From an uncultured Oscillibacter sp. (GTDB taxonomy: Bacteria > Bacillota > Clostridia > Oscillospirales > Oscillospiraceae): a stretch of 8,438 nt of DNA. Shown in pieces: positions 1-4,895 of this stretch. Position 1 is the first letter of the stretch. Every line of letters begins with the position of its first letter. The notes beneath the pieces were generated by a model, which was not told where the DNA came from, searched no databases, and worked only from the letters and a program-made list of their open reading frames with translations. Both the position numbers and the translations under genes were made by a program. The stretch covers positions 1 through 8,438 of the forward strand of contig CAMHBH010000094.1 of NCBI GenBank assembly GCA_946183175.1. Reading direction: 5' to 3'.

Positions 1-61
1 CTTGCATGTGTTAAGCACGCCGCCAGCGTTCGTCCTGAGCCAGGATCAAACTCTCAATAAA
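1..61 (-). rRNA. rrs: 16S ribosomal RNA, 5' end (partial)
   Basis: Read on the minus strand, this stretch carries the universal start of bacterial 16S rRNA: GAGAGTTTGATCCTGGCTCAG, then GACGAACGCTGGCGGCG and TGCTTAACACATGCAAG. Only the first ~60 nt are in the window; the rest of the rRNA operon lies beyond the left edge. The mature 5' end is placed near 61 by analogy with Bacillus 16S (start like UUUAU..GGAGAG), so it could be off by a few bases. The GACGAACG and GCTTAACACATGCAAG variants are common in Bacillota (Negativicutes, Clostridia) and some other phyla, so they suggest but do not settle the phylum. Confidence 0.97.
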
Positions 62-350
62 ATGGTATCAAAACAGCTACCTTTATAATAGCCGTTCCAA
101 CCTTTATCGAGCTATTCTCCATAGCTTCATCGGACAGTCTTCCGTCTCCGGAAGCCTGTCCTGCTCCGGTTCCGGGTAATTGACTAAACCCCGTCGCCGA
201 AACTTTTAAGACACACGTTTCCGTTTTCCCTCCCGAATCCGGCCTTCCGGCCTCCTTCGTGAAAGTTCCACAGAACCGTGTTCGTATGGTGCTTTCTTTT
301 CGTTACGTTGTTTAATTTACAAGGTACACGCCGCATTAGCGGAACAATCG
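62..350 (-). other. rRNA operon leader (pre-16S transcribed spacer)
   Basis: This is the transcribed leader between the last rRNA promoter and the mature 16S 5' end, read on the minus strand. It contains a strong hairpin at 132-161 (GGACAG, one mismatch, CTTCCG stem with a GAGA loop), a smaller one at 110-126 (AGCTAT/ATAGCT) and a short CCGC/GCGG hairpin at 331-342 near the transcript start. The stretch CCTTGTAAATTAAACAACG at 306-324 resembles leader elements I recall near rRNA genes in Bacillota. It may take part in antitermination or processing, but I cannot prove this. The 5' half of the pre-16S RNase III processing stem should lie here, but its partner is outside the window. No protein gene is supported. 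Confidence 0.75.
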
Positions 351-352
351 GT

Positions 353-381
353 AGTATAGCAGGTTCTTTGGAGTTTGTCAA
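353..381 (-). promoter_or_regulatory. rRNA promoter P1 (proximal)
   Basis: On the minus strand, TTGACA (381-376), a 17-bp spacer and TATACT (358-353) form a near-consensus sigma-70/SigA promoter, with transcription expected to start near 346. An A/T-rich block lies just upstream (386-413), as expected for an rRNA UP element. It is the promoter nearest the 16S gene of a three-promoter array, and its -10 box is the best of the three. Confidence 0.9.
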
Positions 382-466
382 GCCCTTTTTCAAAGTTTTT
401 TAAACTTTTTTTTCGGGGCCGTCCCGACGCTCTGCTGTTTTCCGTTGCCTCGCGGACAGCTTGCAT

Positions 467-495
467 AAGATACCAGATTCTTTCCCGTTTGTCAA
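467..495 (-). promoter_or_regulatory. rRNA promoter P2 (middle)
   Basis: On the minus strand, TTGACA (495-490), 17 bp and TATCTT (472-467). The region from the -10 into the transcribed start (453-475) is an exact 23-bp copy of the same region in P3. An A/T-rich UP-like block lies upstream at 500-526. The P2 and P1 -35 boxes are 114 bp apart. Confidence 0.87.
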
Positions 496-578
496 GCCCT
501 TTTTTGAATTTCTTCAAAATTTTTTTCAGGGCCTCCGGACTGGCGTCCTCTGCCGCCGTCCTCCCGGACAGCTTGCAT

Positions 579-607
579 AAGATACCACCTTCAGCCCCGT
601 TTGTCAA
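579..607 (-). promoter_or_regulatory. rRNA promoter P3 (distal)
   Basis: On the minus strand, TTGACA (607-602), 17 bp and TATCTT (584-579). The 23-bp segment 565-587 is identical to 453-475 in P2, 112 bp away. An A/T-rich UP-like block (613-632) lies upstream. This is the outermost of the three tandem promoters, and it sits back to back with the cysK promoter. Confidence 0.87.
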
Positions 608-665
608 CCCCCTTTTTGAAATTTTTTTCAAAGCGCCGGAACACTGGAAATTTTACGCGCGACCC

Positions 666-694
666 TTGACAGAGTACGGACAGCGGACTATAAT
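666..694 (+). promoter_or_regulatory. cysK promoter, perfect consensus
   Basis: TTGACA (666-671), a 17-bp spacer and TATAAT (689-694) match the sigma-70/SigA consensus at all twelve box positions. Transcription should begin near 701, giving a leader of only ~40 nt. That is too short for a T-box or other known large cysteine riboswitch, so constitutive expression or repressor control is more likely. Confidence 0.92.
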
Positions 695-741
695 ACTATA
701 TACCCCTATGAAAAGTTGGTTATTGACAGGAGGAACCGTCC

Positions 742-1704
742 ATGAGCCATATTTACACATCCGCCGACCAGTTAATCGGCGGCACGCCCTTACTGGAACT
801 CTCCCGCATTGAGGCCAAGGAGGCGCTGTCGGCCCGACTGCTGGCCAAACTGGAGTATTTCAATCCGGCGGGGAGCGTCAAAGACCGTATCGCCAAGGCC
901 ATGATTGACGAGGCCGAGGCCAAGGGCATTCTCAAGCCCGATTCGGTGATTATCGAGCCGACTTCCGGCAATACGGGTATCGGACTGGCGTCGGTGGCGG
1001 CGGCGCGGGGCTACCGTATCATGATTGTCATGCCGGAGACGATGAGTTTGGAACGGCGGCAGTTAATGAAGGCCTACGGCGCGGAACTTGTACTCACCGA
1101 GGGCGCGAAGGGCATGAAGGGCGCGATTGCCCGCGCGGAGGAACTCGCGAAGGAAATCCCGGGCGCGTTCATCCCTGGACAGTTCGTCAACCCCGCGAAC
1201 CCGGCGGCACACCGTGCCACCACCGGGCCGGAAATCTGGACGGACACCGACGGCAAAGTCGATATCTTTATCGCGGGCGTAGGCACCGGCGGCACGCTGA
1301 CGGGCGTCGGGGCGTACCTGAAAGAGAAAAATCCGGCGGTGAAAATTGTCGCCGTGGAACCGGCGAGTTCCCCCGTACTGAGCAAGGGCGTCGGCGGTTC
1401 CCATAAGATACAGGGTATCGGCGCGGGGTTCGTGCCCGAGGTGCTGGACACCGAAATCTATGACGAAGTCATCGCCGTGGAGAACGACGACGCATTCGTG
1501 GCGGGCAAGCGCGTCGGGCGGGAGGAAGGCGTACTCGTCGGGATATCGTCGGGGGCGGCGCTGTGGGCGGCGCTGGAAGTCGCGAGACGCCCGGAGAGCG
1601 ACGGCAAGACGATTGTCGTACTCTTCCCCGACACCGGAGACCGTTACCTGTCCACGCCGCTTTTCTCCGACTGGAAGCAGTCCGGAACGCCGATTACCGG
1701 CTGA
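742..1704 (+). CDS. cysK: Cysteine synthase (O-acetylserine sulfhydrylase)
   Basis: This PLP enzyme makes L-cysteine from O-acetylserine and sulfide in the cytoplasm. At 320 aa it is close to the usual ~310. Visible motifs are NPAGSVKDR with the PLP-binding Lys47; TSGNTG (74-79), the substrate loop; GTGGT (181-185), the PLP phosphate loop; HKIQGIGAGFVP (~221-232); GISSGAA (267-273) with the serine that contacts the pyridine ring; and a C-terminal PDTGDRYLST. The ATG at 742 is supported by AGGAGG at 728-733, 8 nt upstream. It stands alone, divergent from the rRNA operon and convergent with the DHH gene, so it is not linked here to cysE or sulfate assimilation genes. A CysM-type sulfhydrylase is the only realistic alternative; the motifs favour CysK. 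Confidence 0.96.
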   Translation: MSHIYTSADQLIGGTPLLELSRIEAKEALSARLLAKLEYFNPAGSVKDRIAKAMIDEAEAKGILKPDSVIIEPTSGNTGIGLASVAAARGYRIMIVMPETMSLERRQLMKAYGAELVLTEGAKGMKGAIARAEELAKEIPGAFIPGQFVNPANPAAHRATTGPEIWTDTDGKVDIFIAGVGTGGTLTGVGAYLKEKNPAVKIVAVEPASSPVLSKGVGGSHKIQGIGAGFVPEVLDTEIYDEVIAVENDDAFVAGKRVGREEGVLVGISSGAALWAALEVARRPESDGKTIVVLFPDTGDRYLSTPLFSDWKQSGTPITG

Positions 1705-1712
1705 AAACGAAA

Positions 1713-1744
1713 CGCCCTCCCGGTTTGGGAGGGCGAAATTTTAT
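1713..1744. terminator. Bidirectional intrinsic terminator between cysK and the DHH gene
   Basis: A 9-bp perfect GC-rich stem (CGCCCTCCC/GGGAGGGCG, 1713-1721 and 1727-1735) with a 5-nt loop. On the plus strand it is followed by AAATTTTAT. On the minus strand it is followed by TTTCGTTTT (1712-1704), so it can end both convergent transcripts. It begins within a few bases of the DHH stop codon and 9 nt after the cysK stop. Confidence 0.88.
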
Positions 1745-2679
1745 CCGGCGTTCAGGGTCTTGATGATGTCGGGGAGCTGGCTGTCGACGGTGTCATTGTC
1801 AAGCTGACAGGTTCCGGCGTTGCGGTGTCCGCCGCCGCCGTACTTCAGGCACAGCGCGCCAATATCCACGTTAGAAGCGCGGTTGACAATCGACTTGCCA
1901 ATCATGACGGCGGTGTTCTGCTTCTGGTAGCCCCATGCGATATGCACGGAGATTTCCGCGTCCGGGTACAGGGCGTAAATCATGAAGCGGTTGCCGGGGT
2001 GAATCACTTCCTCGTTGCGCAGGTCGAGAATCACGACTTTCCCGTCGATTCTGGCGAGACGCTTCAACTGCTCCTTGAACAGGTCGGTTTCGCGGAAGTA
2101 GAAGTCGGTGCGCTCCTTGACATCGGGCAGTTCCAGAATCTGGTCAATGCTGTGCTCCAGACAGTAGTCGATGAGCTTCATCATGAGGTCGTAGTTCGAG
2201 ATGCGGAAGTTGTGGAAGCGGCCCAGCCCGGTGCGCGCGTCCATGATGAAGTTCATCAGCACCCACCCTTGGGGGTTGAGAATCTCGTCGACGGTAAAGT
2301 TGGCGCTGTCGCCCTTGTCGACGGCGTCCATGACATCGTCCCAGACGTGCGGAAAGACCTTCTTGCCGCCGTAGTAGTCGTAGACGACGCGCGCGGCGCT
2401 CCGGGCGTTGGGGTCGATGATGAGTTTCTTGGGGTCGGGGTGAATGCCCGCCTGACGCAGCCGGATGAGTTCGGACTCGTGGTGGTCGAAGGCGACTCCG
2501 ACGCGGGGGTCAAAGGGCAGATTCGTGGTAATATCATTCTCGGAAAGGTCAACCTTTCCGTCCTGTACGTCCTTGGGGTGTACGAACTTGATTTCGTCCA
2601 CCTGTCTGAGAAACTTCAGAATCATCGCGCAGACAAGACCGTCGAAGTCACTGCGCGTAACGAGGCGTTTCCGTGCCAT
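1741..2679 (-). CDS. DHH/DHHA1-family phosphoesterase
   Basis: A 312-aa predicted cytoplasmic metal-dependent phosphoesterase of the DHH superfamily, which includes RecJ, NrnA oligoribonucleases/pAp phosphatases, c-di-AMP phosphodiesterases and PPX1-type exopolyphosphatases. The N-terminal DHH domain shows TRSDFDG (Asp11, Asp13, metal ligands) and FDHHES (Asp65-His66-His67). The C-terminal DHHA1 domain carries GGGGHRNAG (281-289), the substrate-binding glycine motif. The first motif starts with Thr-Arg where many relatives have a His two residues before the first Asp. The ATG at 2679 is chosen because AGGAGG lies just upstream; an in-frame ATG at 2703 has no better site. It lacks the transmembrane and GGDEF-like parts of GdpP and is shorter than RecJ. 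The substrate (nanoRNA, pAp, cyclic dinucleotide or polyphosphate) cannot be chosen from sequence. It has its own promoter and terminator. Confidence 0.88.
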   Translation of the reverse strand: MARKRLVTRSDFDGLVCAMILKFLRQVDEIKFVHPKDVQDGKVDLSENDITTNLPFDPRVGVAFDHHESELIRLRQAGIHPDPKKLIIDPNARSAARVVYDYYGGKKVFPHVWDDVMDAVDKGDSANFTVDEILNPQGWVLMNFIMDARTGLGRFHNFRISNYDLMMKLIDYCLEHSIDQILELPDVKERTDFYFRETDLFKEQLKRLARIDGKVVILDLRNEEVIHPGNRFMIYALYPDAEISVHIAWGYQKQNTAVMIGKSIVNRASNVDIGALCLKYGGGGHRNAGTCQLDNDTVDSQLPDIIKTLNAG

Positions 2680-2726
2680 AATGTTTCCTCCTGCTTTATG
2701 CAATCCGAAATGGTTGTTGTAAGTGC

Positions 2727-2755
2727 ATTCTACTGTATCGCAAAGCGTTTGTCAA
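2727..2755 (-). promoter_or_regulatory. Promoter of the DHH phosphoesterase gene
   Basis: On the minus strand, TTGACA (2755-2750), 17-bp spacer, TAGAAT (2732-2727). The expected start is near 2720, giving a ~40-nt leader that ends in the AGGAGG ribosome binding site. The -35 is followed by AAC, giving TTGACAAAC as at the rRNA promoters. Confidence 0.88.
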
Positions 2756-3159
2756 GTACGGTTTTGGGGGCGCGGACGGGCCGGAAGCAAAGGAAAAGTC
2801 GCGGATTCCACGAAAAACAGCCGTTTTCCGGTCTGTGAGGACGTTTTACAAGAGGTTTTTCCGCCGCGCGGGATAGTTTTTTCCGGCTGCTGTTCGCGCG
2901 TTTTCCTCTGTCGGGCGGGGAAGCGCAAAGCGAAACGAAAAGCGTATCGTATTTGAGCGCGCGCGTTTTGATTTCGGACGCTGTTACGGTCTGTTTCCTG
3001 CCATTTCCGGCCTTTCTGGCCGCCTTCCCCGTGTTTTCCGTTCCGGCGGATTGCACAACGGCGGGGCATGCCGCCCGAAAGCGCGGGCAGAGACCCGCAC
3101 CTGTACGGATACGGGTCTCTGTCCGCGTTCCCGGGGATTGCCTCCGCCGAAAGTCCGGA
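2756..3159. other. Gene-free interval between DHH and ptsH genes
   Basis: About 400 bp between the DHH promoter and the ptsH stop codon. The open frames here have no credible ribosome binding site and give arginine/proline/serine-rich translations with no recognisable domain, so I call no gene. The only clear structure is the hairpin at 3083-3126 in the ptsH 3' flank. Base composition is a mix of GC-rich runs and short A or T tracts. A small RNA cannot be excluded, but I see no promoter-terminator pair that would define one. Confidence 0.5.
3083..3126 (-). terminator. Long hairpin in the ptsH 3' region, possible terminator
   Basis: Arms 3083-3097 and 3112-3126 pair over 15 bp (GCGG-CAGAGACCCG type) with one G/T mismatch and a 14-nt loop. 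It lies 34 nt past the ptsH stop. On the minus strand only a short CTTTC follows, so it lacks a proper U-tract. It may end the transcript weakly, protect its 3' end, or be a relic. A smaller GC palindrome at 3060-3075 follows it. Confidence 0.5.
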
Positions 3160-3423
3160 TTATTCGCCGAAGTTGTCCTCGATGAGGGCCATGAGGGAGT
3201 TGATGGCCTCGTCCTCGTCGCTGCCGTCGGCAATGAGGGTAATGGTGGTTCCCTTCACAATGCCCAGCGAGAGCACGCCCAGCAGGCTCTTGGCGTTGAC
3301 GCGGCGCTCCTCTTTCTCCACCCAGATGCCGCTCTTGAACTCATTGGCTCTCTGGATGAAGAAGGTGGCGGGCCGTGCGTGCAAGCCCACCTCATTGTTG
3401 ATAGTAATGACCTGTGTACGCAT
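3160..3423 (-). CDS. ptsH: Phosphocarrier protein HPr
   Basis: HPr carries phosphate from enzyme I to sugar-specific EIIA proteins in the PEP:sugar phosphotransferase system. The 87-aa product is the normal HPr length. GLHARPA places the phosphorylated histidine exactly at residue 15, and VNAKSLLGVLSLG places a serine exactly at 46. That serine is the regulatory site modified by HPr kinase in Bacillota and some other bacteria. The start at 3423 is preferred because it gives this numbering and follows GGAAGGAG at a proper distance; the longer in-frame ATG at 3444 would add seven residues. No ptsI or EII gene is adjacent, so enzyme I must be elsewhere. A regulatory paralogue (Crh) is unlikely because His15 is intact. 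Confidence 0.96.
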   Translation of the reverse strand: MRTQVITINNEVGLHARPATFFIQRANEFKSGIWVEKEERRVNAKSLLGVLSLGIVKGTTITLIADGSDEDEAINSLMALIEDNFGE

Positions 3424-3485
3424 AACGGACGCTCCTTCCCACACAAGGTAAACACAGTTGTGGCCGCGAGTAATAAAGTATTCCT

Positions 3486-3514
3486 AGCATACCCTATTTT
3501 TTATGGTTCGTCAA
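3486..3514 (-). promoter_or_regulatory. ptsH promoter
   Basis: On the minus strand, TTGACG (3514-3509), 17 bp including an A6 run, then TATGCT (3491-3486). The leader to the ptsH start is ~55 nt. Both boxes are close to consensus, fitting a well-expressed gene. I see no catabolite-response (cre) element. Confidence 0.82.
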
Positions 3515-3726
3515 GAACAATTTGCGAAAATATTCAAAAAATCGTCGGGCGCGGCACGGGTAATTTTTCAGTTTTTCATTTTGCGCGACAGAAATCCGGC
3601 CAAATCCGCGCGAACAGGGCGATATCGGGTACGATTTCTTTCCGTAATTTTCCGCGCATTTGAAAAAGCGGGCCGGGCAGAATAAGCGCGGGTATCGCGG
3701 CGAGTTGAGAAGGAAGTGGGTATTCT
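3515..3726. other. Divergent intergenic region between ptsH and lipoprotein genes
   Basis: About 210 bp between the ptsH -35 box and the lipoprotein start. No gene is supported. I looked for a plus-strand promoter for the lipoprotein and found only weak candidates: TTGAAA at 3660 has no -10 at an acceptable distance, and TACGAT at 3630 has no -35. The lipoprotein's transcription start is therefore unassigned. Confidence 0.5.
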
Positions 3727-4029
3727 GTGAAAAGAATCTGGGGGCCGCTGGGCGCGGCGGCGCTTCTGGCGCTGAATCTGGCCGCCTGCGGCGGCACAAA
3801 CGCCTACAACAGGAACGGAACGCTCTCCGAAAGCAGTCGGAACGTCACCGAGAACAACGGGAGGCTTACGGACAACCGCGGCGTGACGGATTTCGGCGAC
3901 ACGCGCGAGCGCTCCGTGACGGAGAAGGCGTCGGACGCGCTGGAGGACGGAGTACAGCGCGCGCGCGACGGCCTCGAAAACGCGCGGGAATCCATGGACA
4001 ACGGCACGAACCGCGCCAACAACCCGTAA
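3727..4029 (+). CDS. Small predicted lipoprotein of unknown function
   Basis: A 100-aa protein starting at GTG (3727), with a purine-rich AAGGAAGTGG ribosome binding site ~10 nt upstream. Residues 1-20 form a lipoprotein signal: MKR, a hydrophobic stretch rich in Ala/Leu, then LAAC with Cys21 as the predicted lipidated residue. Diacylglyceryl attachment by Lgt and cleavage by LspA are expected. The ~80-residue mature part is hydrophilic. First comes an Asn/Thr/Arg-rich segment with repeated short Asn-Arg, Asn-Asn and Thr-Asp-Asn-Arg patches. Then follows a likely amphipathic helix of alternating acidic and basic residues (~ERSVTEKASDALEDGVQRAR and onward). I recognise no family. It could be a stress or surface lipoprotein, but no function is supported. 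Confidence 0.75.
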   Translation: MKRIWGPLGAAALLALNLAACGGTNAYNRNGTLSESSRNVTENNGRLTDNRGVTDFGDTRERSVTEKASDALEDGVQRARDGLENARESMDNGTNRANNP

Positions 4030-4042
4030 TTTTGCGCTGTCT

Positions 4043-4068
4043 GGCCCTCTCCGCCATCGGGGAGGGCC
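4043..4068 (+). terminator. Hairpin after the lipoprotein gene, weak terminator
   Basis: A 10-bp stem (GGCCCTCTCC with GGGGAGGGCC, one G-T wobble) and a 6-nt loop, 14 nt past the lipoprotein stop. The sequence after it (TAGCGGCAG) has no T-run, so termination would be weak or factor-assisted. Its place right after the gene makes a 3'-end role likely. Confidence 0.55.
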
Positions 4069-4087
4069 TAGCGGCAGTAAATTCACT

Positions 4088-4144
4088 GATAAATTTATCG
4101 CTAACTTCTTGACAAACCCGCCGGAATCCGCTATACTGTCCGGC
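4088..4144 (+). promoter_or_regulatory. Candidate autoregulatory operators of the toxin-antitoxin operon
   Basis: Two inverted repeats surround the operon promoter. GATAAATTTATC (4088-4099) is a perfect 12-bp palindrome 9 bp upstream of the -35. GCCGGA (4120-4125) and TCCGGC (4139-4144) are perfect 6-bp arms, 13 bp apart, that bracket the -10 box. Phd/YefM antitoxins usually bind palindromes overlapping their promoter and repress it, more strongly with the toxin. Which of these is the operator is inference. Confidence 0.45.
4109..4137 (+). promoter_or_regulatory. Toxin-antitoxin operon promoter
   Basis: TTGACA (4109-4114), 17 bp, TATACT (4132-4137): eleven of twelve consensus box positions. 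The -35 is followed by AAC. Transcription should begin near 4144, about 18 nt before the antitoxin ATG. Confidence 0.9.
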
Positions 4145-4161
4145 AGAAAGGGGGCGGGCCT

Positions 4162-4485
4162 ATGTCGAATGTCGCGAGCGCAATCCGGGATACCGTGTCG
4201 ATTTCCTCTTTCAACCGCGGCCTCGCGGGGAAAATTTTTGAGGAAGTCAAGAAGGACGGCGCGAAAGTGGTCATGAAAAACAACGCCGCCGAATGTGTCC
4301 TGCTTTCCCCCGAGGAGTACACGCAATTGACGGACGAGTTGGAGGATATGCGGCTATTGGTCACATCCCTGAAACGCCTGTCCCGTTACGACCCGGCGGA
4401 AGTAGTCTCATGGGACGGGATGAACGCGCGTTTAGGCCTCACGGAAGACGACTTGGAGGGGTGGGAGGACATCGCCCTGGAATGA
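4162..4485 (+). CDS. Type II antitoxin, Phd/YefM family
   Basis: A 107-aa protein. The core, SISSFNRGLAGKIFEEVKKDG and on through VVMKNNAAECVLLSPEEYTQL (about 13-56), is the Phd/YefM DNA-binding fold, including the conserved VLLSPEEY strand-helix. The acidic tail (about 77-107, with Trp84, Trp101 and several Asp/Glu) is the part expected to wrap and neutralise the toxin. Phd/YefM proteins are commonly 80-90 aa, so this tail is somewhat long. ATG 4162 follows AAGGGGG at good spacing. The toxin gene starts 18 nt after the stop. In this family the antitoxin represses its own promoter and is degraded by Lon/Clp proteases when the toxin is released. Confidence 0.93.
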   Translation: MSNVASAIRDTVSISSFNRGLAGKIFEEVKKDGAKVVMKNNAAECVLLSPEEYTQLTDELEDMRLLVTSLKRLSRYDPAEVVSWDGMNARLGLTEDDLEGWEDIALE

Positions 4486-4503
4486 CAGGACGATAAACAT
4501 ACC

Positions 4504-4806
4504 ATGTATAGTATCGAATACCTGCCCGAAGTCGTAGAGGATATGAAGGCGCTGGACGGAAGTCAGTACAAAGTCGTGCAAATGGCGCTGAAGAAACTCG
4601 CGTCCAATCCGGAATGCGGAAAGCATCTCGGCAACAAGCACGGCTTGAATCTCACTGGACTGCGCCGCGTGAAAATCAGCGCGCTGGGCATTCGCGTCGT
4701 CTACCGCCTGATTCCGGGACGCGAAACCATCCTCGTACTCACAATCGGAAAGCGGGAAGCGGATGAAGTCTACCGGAAGGCCCTGAACCGCTACCGCAAA
4801 CCCTGA
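4504..4806 (+). CDS. Type II toxin, RelE/ParE superfamily
   Basis: A 100-aa basic protein with the RelE fold pattern: N-terminal YSIEYLPEVVEDMKAL, two helices, then the strand series GLRRVKISALGIRVVYRL (52-69) and ILVLTIGKREADEVYRKAL (76-94). Basic residues Arg54, Arg55, Lys57, Arg64 and Arg84, with Tyr90, occupy the region that holds catalytic Lys/Arg/Tyr residues in RelE/YoeB mRNA interferases, so ribosome-dependent mRNA cleavage is more likely than ParE-type gyrase poisoning. No residue was aligned computationally. The gene appears intact. Its ribosome binding site is weak (AGGA about 13 nt before ATG), which would keep toxin translation below antitoxin translation. Confidence 0.92.
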   Translation: MYSIEYLPEVVEDMKALDGSQYKVVQMALKKLASNPECGKHLGNKHGLNLTGLRRVKISALGIRVVYRLIPGRETILVLTIGKREADEVYRKALNRYRKP

Positions 4807-4811
4807 TTTGT

Positions 4812-4844
4812 AAAAAGGCACCGCGTATCCGGCGCGGTGCCTTT
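4812..4844 (+). terminator. Intrinsic terminator of the toxin-antitoxin operon
   Basis: A perfect 9-bp stem GGCACCGCG/CGCGGTGCC (4817-4825, 4833-4841) with a 7-nt loop, extended by A/T pairs (AAA with TTT). Preceded by A5 and followed by TTT. It starts about 5 nt after the toxin stop and separates the operon from trmO. Confidence 0.87.
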
Positions 4845-4895
4845 CCGTATACGCCGGGGCGGTTCGGGTACAATCCGGCGAAAGGAGTGAGTGAC

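Larger units (their letters stand above)
382..632 (-). repeat. Three dyad-symmetric A-tract UP-like elements within the tandem rRNA promoter array
   Basis: Upstream of each of the three rRNA -35 boxes is a similar A/T block with hyphenated dyad symmetry: 392-408 (AAAGTTT, 3-nt centre, AAACTTT), 502-519 (TTTTGAA, 4-nt centre, TTCAAAA) and 615-632 (TTTGAAA, 4-nt centre, TTTCAAA). Their centres lie about 19, 16 and 17 bp upstream of the respective -35 boxes. Phased A-tracts here are known to contact the RNA polymerase alpha C-terminal domain at rRNA promoters. The dyad symmetry itself is only what I read in the sequence. With the -35 boxes and the 23-bp copies at 453-475 and 565-587, the array looks like duplication of a ~113-bp unit. 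Confidence 0.7.

Noticed and set aside
353..607. Three spaced repeats that could suggest a CRISPR-like array
   Set aside because: The repeats coincide with -35, -10 and UP positions of promoters, are imperfect, and are spaced ~113 bp apart, far from CRISPR geometry.
695..741. Possible T-box or cysteine-responsive riboswitch before cysK
   Set aside because: The leader is only about 40 nt and shows neither a T-box consensus nor a terminator/antiterminator pair.
708..812. Upstream open frame (ATG at 708) overlapping the cysK start, a possible leader peptide
   Set aside because: It would begin only about 7 nt after the predicted transcription start, has no ribosome binding site, and its sequence has no run of cysteine or serine codons that would suggest attenuation.
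1825..2838. Long plus-strand open frame (337 codons) opposite the DHH gene
   Set aside because: It is antisense to a gene with clear catalytic motifs, has no ribosome binding site, and its Val/His/Asp-rich translation is typical of a shadow frame in GC-rich DNA.
2953..3663. Plus-strand frame (236 codons) antisense to ptsH with a hydrophobic N-terminal stretch
   Set aside because: The apparent hydrophobic segment comes from T/C-rich intergenic DNA. Most of the frame is antisense to ptsH and there is no ribosome binding site.
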